Counted from the first letter of the stretch, positions 36,561 through 45,823 are shown. The stretch is 64,000 bases of DNA from Microbacterium hydrothermale (GCF_004854025.1 NZ_STGM01000005.1:1-64000); one strand, 5' to 3'. The notes: generated by a model from the letters alone, not told the origin. Numbers and translations are program-made.

Positions 36561-38549
36561 TCAGGAGGTGGGACGGGGGAGCAGATCGACCGGCTCGTCG
36601 GGTGAGAACGTGATGACCACGCCGGCATCGCCGCGTTCGACCGAGACCGGACGCAGGGGGCCGGTCAGCGAGTCGTAGAACCGCAGCAGGGCGTCGGCCC
36701 CGGCGGCATCCCCCCGGGCGTCCTGACCGGCGAACTCGCTCACGGTGAGCTGACGGTGCACGCCCGAGGGATCGCCCTCCAGCTGCGCGATGTCGGCCAC
36801 GTCGATGCGGCCCTGCGATGACAGCTGGCCGAGGGTCAGCAGGATGCGTCCGTCGACGACGCCCGAGGTGAGCAGATCCTGCTCCTCGCCGGGGACGCCG
36901 ACGTCGGGGTTCTGCAGCACCTGCTGCCCGGCGACCGATCGGGCGGCGTACAGGTCGTCGTCGGCGGCCTGCGCGAGCGCCGCCTGGGCGGTGTCGACCA
37001 GGCGCACGTCGACCTTCTGCGCACCCTCTCCGAACGACGCCACCACGGCGCTGTTCTCGATCGCCTGACGCACGGTCGGGAACTCGGTCGGGAAGGTGCG
37101 CATCGAGTCGGTCGTGATGACGTAGTCGTAGTCGCGCCACCCGTCGGGGGCGAGCTGCTGCACGTCGGTGTCGGTGTCGGCCTTGTAGTACCAGACGACG
37201 TTCTCGCGCTCGAAGCCCGCGCGCACCAGGTCGACCCACATCGCGTCGTCCACGAGCATGCGGGAGTCGGCCGGGGCGTTCTGCGTCATCCACGCCTCGG
37301 CGTCGCGCAGCGGACGGTCGAGGTCGGCGAGGAGGAACCCGCGCAGCTGCGCGGCCCACAGCGGACCCGCGGCCACCACCGCGACGATGAGCCCGACGGC
37401 GGTGGCGACACCGCCGAGGCGCCGGAGGGCGCCGTGAGAGCGCAGGGCCTCGACGGCCACCTGCCCCATTCCGGCGACGACCACGGCCGCGAACGGCAGC
37501 AGCATGATGACGTACGGCACGGGCAGGTAGCCCCCGCGGAACATGAATGCCGTCAGCGCCAGCAGAGCGATCGCCCACGGACGCAGGCGACGCACGAACA
37601 GGGCCGCGACGGCGGCCGCGAGCGCCGTGACGACGAGCACGGCGTCGAGCTGCCACCACAGTCCGACGGTGCGCGCCATGAGGCTCTCGGGGTCGAACAG
37701 CGATCCGCTGCCCTCGCGCGAGGCGAGCTGGAACGCCAGTCCGTCCCACAGGCTCACACGCCCGGCGGCGGGGGCGACCTCGCCCTTGACCAGGGCGAAG
37801 GCGACGTAGGAGAGGCCGATCAGACCCAGCACGGCCGAGGCGACCGACACGGTGTACCGGCGGGTGGTGCGCTCTGCCCCGCGCCACATGAACCACGCCA
37901 CCAACGGCAGCGCGAGCAGGTAGGTCTCCTTCGTGAGCACGGCGATGCCGAACGCGGCGGCGGCGCCGATGTACCCGGCGAGCTGGGCGCGTCGGCTCAT
38001 CGCCAGCAGCAGGGCGGCGAGCAACCAGGCGGTCGCGATGTTGTCGAGGTAGACCTGACGGTGGAACTGCACCGCCAGCGGCGACAGCAGGAACAGCGCG
38101 ACCGCGGCGGATGCCGTGAACCGGGCGAAGCCGATGCGGCGTACGACGAACCACAGCAGGACGGCGGCTGCGGCGGTGGCGGCGAGCATCGCCTCGCGCG
38201 CGGCGATGACGGCGACGTCGTAGCGGTCCCAGCCGTCGGTCAGACCGACCCAAGCGGCGATCTGCATCCACCCGAGGGGCGGGTGGTCGTACCAGTACGT
38301 GTAGTGCGTGAGCTCGCCGAGGTTGCCGATGCTCCACGCCTGCGCGGTGTAGGTGCCCTCGTCGTCGATGCGCTGCGGGGAGCCGCCCAGGTTCAGCGCG
38401 TTGACCAGCAGGCCGAGGACGAGGGGAGGAAGCAGCCACAGTGCGTCGCCGAGCCGGGCGCGCCAGGGCGAGACCCGGCGGCGCAGCCCCGCGGACGCGC
38501 GGTCGGAGGGGATCGTCCCGGTGGGGACGCGGTCGATCGTCGAGGTCAT
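36561..38549 (-). CDS. GT39/ArnT-like membrane glycosyltransferase
   Basis: A 662-residue polytopic protein with about 10-12 membrane segments in its first 420 residues. The first extracellular loop holds the acidic motif R-I-D-D-E-G-T-Y, followed by YWYDHPPLGW, the pattern of GT-C enzymes that use polyprenyl-phosphate sugars (PF13231-like, PMT/ArnT group). The C-terminal ~240 residues are soluble and likely extracellular. It would transfer sugars outside the membrane onto protein or polysaccharide. Its start overlaps the stop of the GT2 gene, and 30 nt separate it from the DUF4397 gene. Confidence 0.88.
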   Translation of the reverse strand: MTSTIDRVPTGTIPSDRASAGLRRRVSPWRARLGDALWLLPPLVLGLLVNALNLGGSPQRIDDEGTYTAQAWSIGNLGELTHYTYWYDHPPLGWMQIAAWVGLTDGWDRYDVAVIAAREAMLAATAAAAVLLWFVVRRIGFARFTASAAVALFLLSPLAVQFHRQVYLDNIATAWLLAALLLAMSRRAQLAGYIGAAAAFGIAVLTKETYLLALPLVAWFMWRGAERTTRRYTVSVASAVLGLIGLSYVAFALVKGEVAPAAGRVSLWDGLAFQLASREGSGSLFDPESLMARTVGLWWQLDAVLVVTALAAAVAALFVRRLRPWAIALLALTAFMFRGGYLPVPYVIMLLPFAAVVVAGMGQVAVEALRSHGALRRLGGVATAVGLIVAVVAAGPLWAAQLRGFLLADLDRPLRDAEAWMTQNAPADSRMLVDDAMWVDLVRAGFERENVVWYYKADTDTDVQQLAPDGWRDYDYVITTDSMRTFPTEFPTVRQAIENSAVVASFGEGAQKVDVRLVDTAQAALAQAADDDLYAARSVAGQQVLQNPDVGVPGEEQDLLTSGVVDGRILLTLGQLSSQGRIDVADIAQLEGDPSGVHRQLTVSEFAGQDARGDAAGADALLRFYDSLTGPLRPVSVERGDAGVVITFSPDEPVDLLPRPTS

Positions 38550-40036
38550 CGGGTCACCTCCGCGCCGGCGCCGACGAGGTCGCGCGCGGTGGACGGGATC
38601 GCGGTCGCGGCGTCGCGGTGGGCGCCGGTGTGCTCGGTCTTCTCCCAGCTGCCGTCACCGCGCATCTGACGCACGACGCTGCGCACGGCGGCGGCGGCGA
38701 GGAACACCTGGTAGGGCACGAGTCCCAGCACGAGGCGGACGTAGTCGCGAACGCGCACCTTCTTGCCGTAGACGCGTCCGAACTCGGTCAGTCCCGCCGC
38801 CTCGGCGACGAGGGTGATGATCGTGGGTACCAGCGGAAGGAAGGTCAGCAGCGCCACCGGTGTCGGCACCTTCACGAGAAGGATGAACACGAGGGAGATG
38901 GGGATCAGCAGTCCGGTCGCCGCCTGCAGGAACGGCATGTTCAGCAGATAGCGGGCGTACATGCGCTGGCGCAGCGTCGGCAGCGCCTTCCACTCGCCCT
39001 TGCCGAGCACCTGCAGGAAGCCCTGGTTCCAGCGCGTGCGCTGCTTGTAGAGCGACTTCAGGGTCGGCGGGGTCTCCTCGCGCGTGACGTACTCGGGGTT
39101 GTAGGCGACGACGACCTTCGCGCCGTCGCTGGACAGGCGCACGCCGAGCTCGCAGTCCTCGGCGAGGCACTGGTCGTCCCATCCCTTCGACCATGCGAGG
39201 CGATCGCGGGTGACGAACACGGTGTTGCCGCCGAGGGGGATGAACTTGGAGCGGGCGTGGAAGTGCAGGCGCGAGCGGAACCAGAAGTAGTACTCCAGGA
39301 CGTTGCGCAGCGACCACCAGCTGGTCTCGAAGTTCATCAGCTGGACGCCGCCCTGCACGACGTCGGCACCCGTCTCCTGGAACTTCGAGTCCACGACCGT
39401 CAGCAGGCCGGGGTGCACCTCGTCCTCGGCGTCGAAGACGCCGACGACGTCACCGGTCGCGATCTGCAGGGCGCGGTTCAGCGCCTTGGGCTTGTTCTTG
39501 GGGACGCTGTCGTCCACGACGACCTTGATGAGATCGGGATGCCGGGCAGCGGCCTGCCGCACCACCAGTTCGGTACCGGGGTCGTCGTGGCCGACGATGG
39601 CGATGATCTCGAAATCGGGGTGGTCCTGCTGCGCGAGGCGGTCGAGCGTCTGCCCCATCACCTCTTCCTCGTGCCGCCCGGGCACGAGCAGCGTGAACCG
39701 GTGCCGCGCGGGACGCGGCGAGGAGCTGAACTGCGTGGCGCGCAGATCATCGGCGGAACGCCAGGCGTGGAGCATCCACCACAGGGTCGTCGTCGCGACG
39801 ACGGTCAGGGCGAGCGCCAGGATGATGATGCCGCTGTAGCCGAGCCACTCGCCGATCGACCAGTCGGGCAGGAAACCGCCCGACACGGTCGTTCCGGGCC
39901 GGGCCGGGAGCGGGACTTCGGTGGTTCCCGTCGACCCCTGCCCGGGGGCGGGAGCGACGGGGGTGAGGAGCGGTTCGGGCGTGGGACCGGGGGCGGCGGC
40001 GGTGAGCGGGGGAACGTGCGGGAACGACAAAGTCAA
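38546..40036 (-). CDS. processive GT2 glycosyltransferase (cellulose/hyaluronan synthase-like)
   Basis: A 496-residue membrane GT2 enzyme. The cytoplasmic domain has the synthase residues in order: NKPKALNRAL, the metal-binding D-A-E-D, the base region A-E-D-C-E and the acceptor-site Q-R-T-R-W. At least one helix precedes the domain and three or four follow it, as in processive synthases that push the polymer through the membrane. There is no PilZ domain, so cyclic-di-GMP control as in BcsA is not indicated. The N-terminal ~50 residues are Pro-rich and of unclear use. First gene of a four-gene operon ending in GH8-sortase, the analogue of a bcs-type operon. Confidence 0.9.
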   Translation of the reverse strand: MTLSFPHVPPLTAAAPGPTPEPLLTPVAPAPGQGSTGTTEVPLPARPGTTVSGGFLPDWSIGEWLGYSGIIILALALTVVATTTLWWMLHAWRSADDLRATQFSSSPRPARHRFTLLVPGRHEEEVMGQTLDRLAQQDHPDFEIIAIVGHDDPGTELVVRQAAARHPDLIKVVVDDSVPKNKPKALNRALQIATGDVVGVFDAEDEVHPGLLTVVDSKFQETGADVVQGGVQLMNFETSWWSLRNVLEYYFWFRSRLHFHARSKFIPLGGNTVFVTRDRLAWSKGWDDQCLAEDCELGVRLSSDGAKVVVAYNPEYVTREETPPTLKSLYKQRTRWNQGFLQVLGKGEWKALPTLRQRMYARYLLNMPFLQAATGLLIPISLVFILLVKVPTPVALLTFLPLVPTIITLVAEAAGLTEFGRVYGKKVRVRDYVRLVLGLVPYQVFLAAAAVRSVVRQMRGDGSWEKTEHTGAHRDAATAIPSTARDLVGAGAEVTR

Positions 40037-40245
40037 CCTCCAGCGTCCACGTGGACGGTTCGAGGGCGGTAAGGGGACGTGCGGCGACCGGGGGCGAAAT
40101 TCCCCGCACGGGTGGTGATCCGGGACGGCAAGGGGGGATGGTTTGGACGGGTCAGCGTTCTCCCAGGTGCCTTTGCAGCCTTTCCCATCCGCTTCCGATG
40201 AGCACGCGAGGGCTCAGCCGGTCCCGCTACCGCCAGACTGAGCAC

Positions 40246-41121
40246 ATGAGCGATCACGTCGTGCGGGTCGAGGATCTGCGCAAGACCTACCGCGGGGGCG
40301 TCGAGGCGCTGCGCGGGGTGAGCTTCGACATCCGCCGTGGGGAGACGTTCGCCCTGCTCGGGCCGAACGGCGCAGGCAAGAGCACGGTCATCGAGATCCT
40401 CGAGGGCTACCGCGACCGCACGGGCGGCGCGGTGGAGGTGCTCGGTGTCGATCCGCACCGCGGCGGCCTCGCGTGGAAGGCGCGGCTCGGGATCGTGCTG
40501 CAGAACACCGGCGAAGCGCCCACCGCCACCGTGCGGGAACTCCTGTCGCACTTCGCCTCGTTCTACCCGCGACCGCGCGACGTCGACGAGACGATCGCGG
40601 CGGTCGGGCTCACCGAGAAGGCGCGGGTCGGCGTGCGCAAGCTCTCCGGCGGACAGCGGCGCCGCGTCGACGTCGCGCTCGGCATCATCGGTCGACCCGA
40701 GCTGCTGTTCCTCGACGAGCCGACCACGGGTTTCGACCCCGAGGTGCGACGCCAGTTCTGGGATCTCATCCGCGACCTGCAGCGGGAGGGGACCTCGATC
40801 CTCCTCACGACCCACTACCTCGACGAAGCCGCCGAACTCGCCGAGCGCGCCGCCATCATCGTCGGCGGGCAGGTGGCATCCGTCGGTCCGATCGACGAGT
40901 TGGGCGGCCCCGACGCGCGCGTCCCCCTCGTGCGCTGGCGCGAGGGCGGCGAGGTGCGCGAACAGCGCACGCAGGATCCCGGCGGGGTGGTCGCGGCGCT
41001 GCACGCGCGCCTGGGCGAACCCGAGCGGCTCGAGGTGGTGCGCCCGAGCCTCGAGGACGTCTACCTGTCGTTCCTCGGCGACGAGGCGCGGCGCACGACC
41101 GCGGCGGGAGGCGTGGCATGA
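40246..41121 (+). CDS. ABC transporter ATPase (ABC-2 exporter)
   Basis: A 291-residue ATPase of the drug/lipid exporter type. Walker A is GPNGAGKST (about residue 39), the Q-loop IVLQNTGEAP, signature LSGGQRRR, Walker B LLFLDEPTTGFD and switch HYLDEAAEL; the DrrA-like C-terminal extension follows (about 225-291). The chosen ATG at 40246 sits just before the beta-strand VVRVEDLRKTY. It is coupled by ATGA to the permease gene. Substrate unknown. The 209 bp between it and the divergent glycosyltransferase operon hold a GTGCGG...CCGCAC hairpin of unknown use. Confidence 0.92.
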   Translation: MSDHVVRVEDLRKTYRGGVEALRGVSFDIRRGETFALLGPNGAGKSTVIEILEGYRDRTGGAVEVLGVDPHRGGLAWKARLGIVLQNTGEAPTATVRELLSHFASFYPRPRDVDETIAAVGLTEKARVGVRKLSGGQRRRVDVALGIIGRPELLFLDEPTTGFDPEVRRQFWDLIRDLQREGTSILLTTHYLDEAAELAERAAIIVGGQVASVGPIDELGGPDARVPLVRWREGGEVREQRTQDPGGVVAALHARLGEPERLEVVRPSLEDVYLSFLGDEARRTTAAGGVA

Positions 41122-41921
41122 GCCGCATCCTGCGTCTGGGAGCCGCGCGGATCGCGTTCGAGGTGCGCTCGTACTTCCGCCAGGGCGACTCGGTGTTCTT
41201 CACGTTCCTGTTCCCCGTGATGATCCTGTTGATCTTCGCGGTCGCGTTCGACGCCCAGACCTTCGGTCCCCCCGGAGACGAGGTGGATGCCGCGCAGTTC
41301 TATCTGCCGGCGATGCTCGCGGCGGGAGTACTGCTGTCGGGACTGCAGAACATGTCGATCGACATCGCGATGGAACGCAGCGACGGCACCCTCAAGCGAC
41401 TGGGCGGCACCCCCCTCAGCCCGGTGTCGTACTTCATCGGCAAGCTCGGACAGGTGCTCGTCACGGGCCTGCTGCAGTCGGTGCTGCTCATCGTCGTGGC
41501 GGCGGTGTTCTTCGGCGTCCCCCTGCCGACCGACCCGGAGCGCTGGCTGACCTTCGCGTGGGTGTTCCTGCTGGGCGTGACGACCTGCGCGATCCTCGGC
41601 ATCGGCCTGTCGGCCCTGCCGCGCACCGGACGCAGCGCCACCGGCGTCGTCATCCCGATCGTGCTGCTGCTGCAGTTCATCTCGGGCGTCTACATCAACT
41701 TCGCCGCGCTGCCGGAGTGGCTGCAGAACGTCGCGAGCGTCTTCCCGCTGAAGTGGCTCGCGCAGGGCTTCCGCTCGGTGTTCCTGCCCGAGAGCTTCGC
41801 CGCGGGCGAGCCGTCGGGGTCGTGGGATCACCCGCTCATCCTGCTGGTGACGTCGCTGTGGCTGGTGGTCGGCCTGGCCGTGGTGCGGGTGACGTTCCGA
41901 TGGATCCGCAAGGACGCGTGA
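41118..41921 (+). CDS. ABC-2 type exporter permease
   Basis: A 267-residue membrane protein with six predicted helices and the ABC-2 motif region: MERSDGTLKRLGGTPLSP (the coupling helix), then LQFISGVYINFAALPEWLQ near the last third. It begins inside the stop of the ATPase gene and forms a half-size exporter with it. Such pairs export antibiotics, lipids or glycans. The neighbouring polysaccharide operon is on the opposite strand, so a shared role is only a possibility. Confidence 0.92.
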   Translation: MSRILRLGAARIAFEVRSYFRQGDSVFFTFLFPVMILLIFAVAFDAQTFGPPGDEVDAAQFYLPAMLAAGVLLSGLQNMSIDIAMERSDGTLKRLGGTPLSPVSYFIGKLGQVLVTGLLQSVLLIVVAAVFFGVPLPTDPERWLTFAWVFLLGVTTCAILGIGLSALPRTGRSATGVVIPIVLLLQFISGVYINFAALPEWLQNVASVFPLKWLAQGFRSVFLPESFAAGEPSGSWDHPLILLVTSLWLVVGLAVVRVTFRWIRKDA

Positions 41922-41979
41922 GCGGGGGAGGGGCGGATGCCGCGGCCCCGGTGTCGGTGGCCGGGTCTAGCGTGGAGGA

Positions 41980-42993
41980 ATGGTCGCTTATCGCTATCTC
42001 GGCAACAGTGGATTCAAGATCTCGGAGATCACCCTCGGCAACTGGGTGACCCACGGCTCGCAGGTCGGAGACGACGCCGCGATCGCCACGGTGCACGCCG
42101 CGCTCGACGCGGGCATCACGACGTTCGACACCGCCGACACCTACGCCAACACCGCAGCCGAGACCGTCCTCGGCACGGCCCTCGAGGGTCAGCGCCGCGA
42201 ATCGCTCGAGATCTTCACGAAGGTCTACTTCCCGACCGGCCCCGGCGGCCCCAACGACACCGGGCTCAGCCGCAAGCACATCATGGACTCCATCAACGGC
42301 TCGCTGAAGCGCCTCGGCACCGACTACGTCGACCTCTACCAGGCGCACCGCTTCGACTACGAGACGCCGCTCGAAGAGACGTTCCAAGCCTTCGCCGACG
42401 TCGTCCGCCAGGGCAAGGCGCTGTACATCGGCGTCTCGGAGTGGACGGCCGAACAGCTGCGCGAGGGGCACGCGCTCGCGAAGCAGCTCGGCATCCAGCT
42501 CATCTCGAACCAGCCGCAGTACTCCATGCTCTGGCGCGTGATCGAGGGCAAGATCGTGCCCACCAGCGAGGAGCTGGGCATCTCGCAGATCGTCTGGTCG
42601 CCGATGGCGCAGGGCGTGCTGAGCGGCAAGTACCTGCCCGGTCAGCCCGTGCCCGAGGGCTCGCGCGCCACCGACGAGAAGAGCGGCGCGAACTTCATCA
42701 AGCGGTTCCTGAACGACGACACCCTCGAGGCCGTCCAGCGGCTGAAGCCGATCGCCGACGAGGCCGGACTCACGATGCCGCAGCTCGCGATCGCGTGGGT
42801 GCTGCAGAACCCGAACATCGCCGCCGCCCTGGTCGGAGCCTCGCGCCCCGAGCAGCTGCACGACACCGTGAAGGCGTCGGGCGTGAAGCTCGAGGCCGAT
42901 GCCCTCGCGGCGATCGACGCGGCACTGGGCGATGCGGTGTTCTCCGACCCCGAGAACACCTACGAGGTCTCGCCGAAGAAGCGTCTGGTCTGA
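41980..42993 (+). CDS. aldo/keto reductase (KCNAB/YghZ-like)
   Basis: A 337-residue NADPH-dependent aldo/keto reductase. The catalytic Asp and Tyr are in FDTADTYANTAAE, the Lys in IFTKVYFP and the His in YQAHRFD. The late LVGASRPEQL segment binds the cofactor phosphate. Similarity runs to the potassium-channel beta-subunit/YghZ group that reduces aldehydes such as methylglyoxal. It stands alone, 58 nt after the exporter genes, and is followed by a 596-bp stretch with palindromic repeats. Confidence 0.92.
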   Translation: MVAYRYLGNSGFKISEITLGNWVTHGSQVGDDAAIATVHAALDAGITTFDTADTYANTAAETVLGTALEGQRRESLEIFTKVYFPTGPGGPNDTGLSRKHIMDSINGSLKRLGTDYVDLYQAHRFDYETPLEETFQAFADVVRQGKALYIGVSEWTAEQLREGHALAKQLGIQLISNQPQYSMLWRVIEGKIVPTSEELGISQIVWSPMAQGVLSGKYLPGQPVPEGSRATDEKSGANFIKRFLNDDTLEAVQRLKPIADEAGLTMPQLAIAWVLQNPNIAAALVGASRPEQLHDTVKASGVKLEADALAAIDAALGDAVFSDPENTYEVSPKKRLV

Positions 42994-43100
42994 CGCGGTT
43001 CGTGCAGCGGGTCGGGCGTTCGCGCCCGGCCTGCTGTCGTGCGTCCGGGCGGGGGTGCGGGGGCGCGGGGGTGCGGGTTGCGGGGCTGGGTGCCCGTCGC

Positions 43101-43172
43101 CGCGAGATCACACGATGCGCTCGAGATCACACGCAAGGTGGTGTGTTCTCGCGCCGATCGTGTGATCTCGCG
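43101..43172. repeat. 72-bp nested palindrome, copy 1 of 3
   Basis: The outer arms CGCGAGATCACACGAT and ATCGTGTGATCTCGCG are perfect complements. Between them a second copy of the arm word (CGAGATCACACGC) faces GTGTGTTCTCGCG. It lies in the gene-free stretch 42994-43589. Confidence 0.85.
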
Positions 43173-43242
43173 CACCCTCCCCGACGGCACGGCATCCTTC
43201 GCTCCGCCGGGCGCTCCGCGCGGCCGTGCGCCCCCCCACCTG

Positions 43243-43314
43243 CGCGAGATCACGCGATGCGCTCGACATCACACGCAAGGCGGTGTGCTCTCGCGCCGAT
43301 CGTGTGATCTCGCG
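43243..43314. repeat. 72-bp nested palindrome, copy 2 of 3
   Basis: Same length and layout as the copy at 43101, starting 142 bp later. It has small changes: CACGCGAT in the left outer arm, CGACATCACACGC in the second word and GTGTGCTCTCGCG in its partner. Confidence 0.85.
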
Positions 43315-43393
43315 CGCCTTCCGCGTCGCTGCGCCCTCCGCCGCCGCGCGCTCCGCGCGGCTGCGCGCCCCGCGCCGTGCGCGCCCCTCGCCG

Positions 43394-43465
43394 TGCGAGA
43401 TCACACGATGCGCTCGAGATCACACGCAGGGCGGTGTGCTTTCGCGCCGATCGTGTGATCTCGCG
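43394..43465. repeat. 72-bp nested palindrome, copy 3 of 3
   Basis: Same element again, 151 bp after copy 2, with CGAGATCACACGC facing GTGTGCTTTCGCG. The spacers between copies share C/G-rich words but are not alike enough to be one long tandem unit. A short CAGCCGCCCC tandem (three units, 43511-43540) follows before the next gene. Confidence 0.85.
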
Positions 43466-43589
43466 CGCGCCCAGCGTCGCTGCGCGCCCCTCACCGACCC
43501 GCGCCGCCCCCAGCCGCCCCCAGCCGCCCCCAGCCGGGCCTCAGGCCCCGCTCAGGAGCGGGCCAGGTTCAGCGTCGTACCCTCATCGA

Positions 43590-45302
43590 ATGTCCTTTTC
43601 CGCTCACCGACCCGGCCGTTTCGGCTCCGACGGTCGAATCGAGTTCACGACGGACGAGGAACGCGTGCAGTACCTCGACGACATCCTCGCCGCCCAGAAC
43701 GCCGCTGCGCGCCCGGACGGCGCGCGCTCGAACGACGCCGCGCACGAGCACACCTCCGAGCCGTGGGGCGCTCCGCCCGCCGACGACGAGCCGCGCGACC
43801 CCTTCCTCGACGACTCCGACGTCGACGCCGACTCCCCGGCCGTCGACCACGACACCGTCGTGATCGACCGCGCGTCCGCCGACGCTTCAGAAGCCGACGC
43901 CCCGAAAGCGGACGCCCCGGAAGCCGACGCCACGCAAGCCGACGCTACGCAAGCAGACGACGCCCAGACCGCGGTCGTGCCCGAGCGGGTGCTCGCCGCG
44001 CCCGCCGTGGCATCCATCCCGGTCACCACCGAGCCGCGGCCCCCGCGTCTGCGCCGCTCGGATCCTCGCCGCCCGAAGCTCTCGCTCATCCGGCGCATGG
44101 CCGTTCTCGGCGGAGCCGACAACGACGTGCTCGACGAGGTGCCCGAAGAGGTCCCGCGCTTCGTGCAGATGTTCCTCGTGCTCGCCGGGACCGCGCTCGT
44201 GTCGGCGCTGTCGATGATGTTCGCGCTGCTGACCGGCGTGCGGGTGAGCATCTTCCTCGCGATCCCCCTCGCGATCGTGTGGGGACTGATCATCTTCAAC
44301 CTCGACCGCTTCCTCACCTCGACGATGCGCTCGACCAAGAACGTCTTCCGCCTCCTGGGGCTCGCGATGCCCCGTGTGATCATGGCGGCTCTCATCGGCA
44401 TCGTCGTGGCGGAGCCGCTGGTGCTGCAGGTGTTCCAGAACGACATCGCCCGCGAGGTGAACGCCACCAACATCACGCAGGCCCTGAGCGACCAGGATGC
44501 CGTGACCAGCGGCCCCGAGAAGCAGGCCCTCGACGCCGCGTCCGCCCAGGTCTCGGCGCTCGAGAACCAGGCCGCGACGGGCATCGTCACGGGAACCTCG
44601 TCGACCTCGGCCGAATCGGCAGCCGCCCAGCAGACCGTCGACCAGCTCACCCAGCAGCTCGCCGCTCAGCAGACCGTCATCGACCAGGCCCGCGCGGTCT
44701 ACCAGTGCGAGCTCACCGGCCAGGGCGCCGGAACGGTACCGGGCTGCACCGGCGTCGCCGGGAACGGCGCGAGTTCGGATGCCGCGCAGGCGCAGCTGCA
44801 GCAGGCGCAGTCCGCCTACGACGCGCTGTCGACGCAGCTGCAGCAGGCGCAGTCGACGCTGGCGGCCGCCAACACCGCGGGCGCCGAGGCCGCGGCATCC
44901 TCCGCCGACGCGAACAAGCAGCAGGCCGAGGACCAGCTGCCCGCGGCCCGCGCGCAGTACGAGTCGGCGCTCGCCGCGTACAACCAGCGCGCCTCGTCGA
45001 TCGCCGACGGCAACGCCGGGGCGGTGGGGCTGCTCAGTCAGATCACCGCGCTGGAACGCCTGTCCGACCGCGAGCCGGTGCTGCGCTGGGCGCACTACCT
45101 CATCGCGGCGCTGTTCTTCATGATCGAGCTGCTGCCCGTGCTCGTGAAGGTGCTGACCGGATTCGGCGGCCCTTCGCTGTACGAGAAGGCCGAGAAGATG
45201 CGCGGGCAGATCGCCCTGGACCGCGTCTCGGCGCGCACCTTCCGCAAGCGCGCCGACATCATCGCCGACGAGGCGAACAAGGTGCCGGCCGCGGTGGCGT
45301 GA
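43590..45302 (+). CDS. DUF4407 membrane protein with acidic N-terminal repeats
   Basis: A 570-residue protein. Residues 1-165 are soluble and acidic, with an imperfect D-A-x-x-A-D repeat (SEADAPKADAPEADATQADA, about 98-117). Membrane segments occur near 190-250 and 265-290. A long Gln/Ala-rich coiled coil (about 300-480) follows, then a last helix (YLIAALFFMIELLPVLVKVL) and a basic tail. LGGADNDVLDEVPEE, GLIIFNLDRFL and ELLPVLVKVLTG are the marks of DUF4407, whose function is unknown. The coiled coil would lie outside the membrane. The Nudix gene starts in its stop codon. Confidence 0.85.
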   Translation: MSFSAHRPGRFGSDGRIEFTTDEERVQYLDDILAAQNAAARPDGARSNDAAHEHTSEPWGAPPADDEPRDPFLDDSDVDADSPAVDHDTVVIDRASADASEADAPKADAPEADATQADATQADDAQTAVVPERVLAAPAVASIPVTTEPRPPRLRRSDPRRPKLSLIRRMAVLGGADNDVLDEVPEEVPRFVQMFLVLAGTALVSALSMMFALLTGVRVSIFLAIPLAIVWGLIIFNLDRFLTSTMRSTKNVFRLLGLAMPRVIMAALIGIVVAEPLVLQVFQNDIAREVNATNITQALSDQDAVTSGPEKQALDAASAQVSALENQAATGIVTGTSSTSAESAAAQQTVDQLTQQLAAQQTVIDQARAVYQCELTGQGAGTVPGCTGVAGNGASSDAAQAQLQQAQSAYDALSTQLQQAQSTLAAANTAGAEAAASSADANKQQAEDQLPAARAQYESALAAYNQRASSIADGNAGAVGLLSQITALERLSDREPVLRWAHYLIAALFFMIELLPVLVKVLTGFGGPSLYEKAEKMRGQIALDRVSARTFRKRADIIADEANKVPAAVA

Positions 45303-45781
45303 TGGTCGTCCACAGCGCGGGACTCCTGCTCTATCGGCTCGATCCGACGCCGCAGGTGCTGATCGCGCACATGGGCGGGCCGTTCTGGGCGAAGAAGGAG
45401 GCCGGCGCCTGGTCGATCCCGAAGGGCGAGTACGACCCCGACACGGAGAGTGCTCAGGATGCCGCGCGCCGCGAGTTCCGCGAGGAGCTCGGCGTCGATC
45501 CGCCCGAGACGGACTGGGCGGAGCTCGGCACGTTCGCGTACAGCAGCGGCAAGAAGGTCGTCGTGTTCTGCGGCGACGGCGCCGGGTTCACGGCATCCGG
45601 ATTCACCTTCGGCACGTTCGAGATGGAGTGGCCCCCACGCTCGGGGCGCACGGCGTCGTTCCCCGAGGTCGACCGGGCGGAGTGGATGGACCTGGATGCC
45701 GCGCGCGACGCGCTCGTGAAGGGGCAGCGCCCCGCCCTCGACGCGCTCGAGGCCGCCCTCGAGGCTCTGCCCGGCGCCTGA
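45302..45781 (+). CDS. Nudix hydrolase
   Basis: A 159-residue enzyme with a full Nudix box at about residues 41-63: G-E-Y-D-P-D-T-E, then ARREFREELG, matching G-x5-E-x7-R-E-x2-E-E-x-G. It begins SAGLLLYR and has PFWAKKEAGAWSIPKGE, a pattern of the small bacterial NTP/ADP-ribose-type hydrolases. Substrate cannot be stated. It overlaps the upstream stop by one base (TGATG), so it is co-translated with the DUF4407 protein. Confidence 0.92.
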   Translation: MVVHSAGLLLYRLDPTPQVLIAHMGGPFWAKKEAGAWSIPKGEYDPDTESAQDAARREFREELGVDPPETDWAELGTFAYSSGKKVVVFCGDGAGFTASGFTFGTFEMEWPPRSGRTASFPEVDRAEWMDLDAARDALVKGQRPALDALEAALEALPGA

Positions 45782-45823
45782 CGCGGCCCGGTGTCGTGCG
45801 CTGCGCCGGCCCGCTCGCCCCGT

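Noticed and set aside
40085..40115. GTGCGG...CCGCAC hairpin upstream of the ABC exporter as a riboswitch
   Set aside because: It lies before the likely start of either transcript, has no conserved riboswitch core and may simply be a GC-rich chance hairpin.
43101..43465. Regular repeats that could be read as a short CRISPR array
   Set aside because: The repeats are 72 bp long and nearly fully palindromic, with only three copies. The spacers share sequence words, and no cas gene is present.
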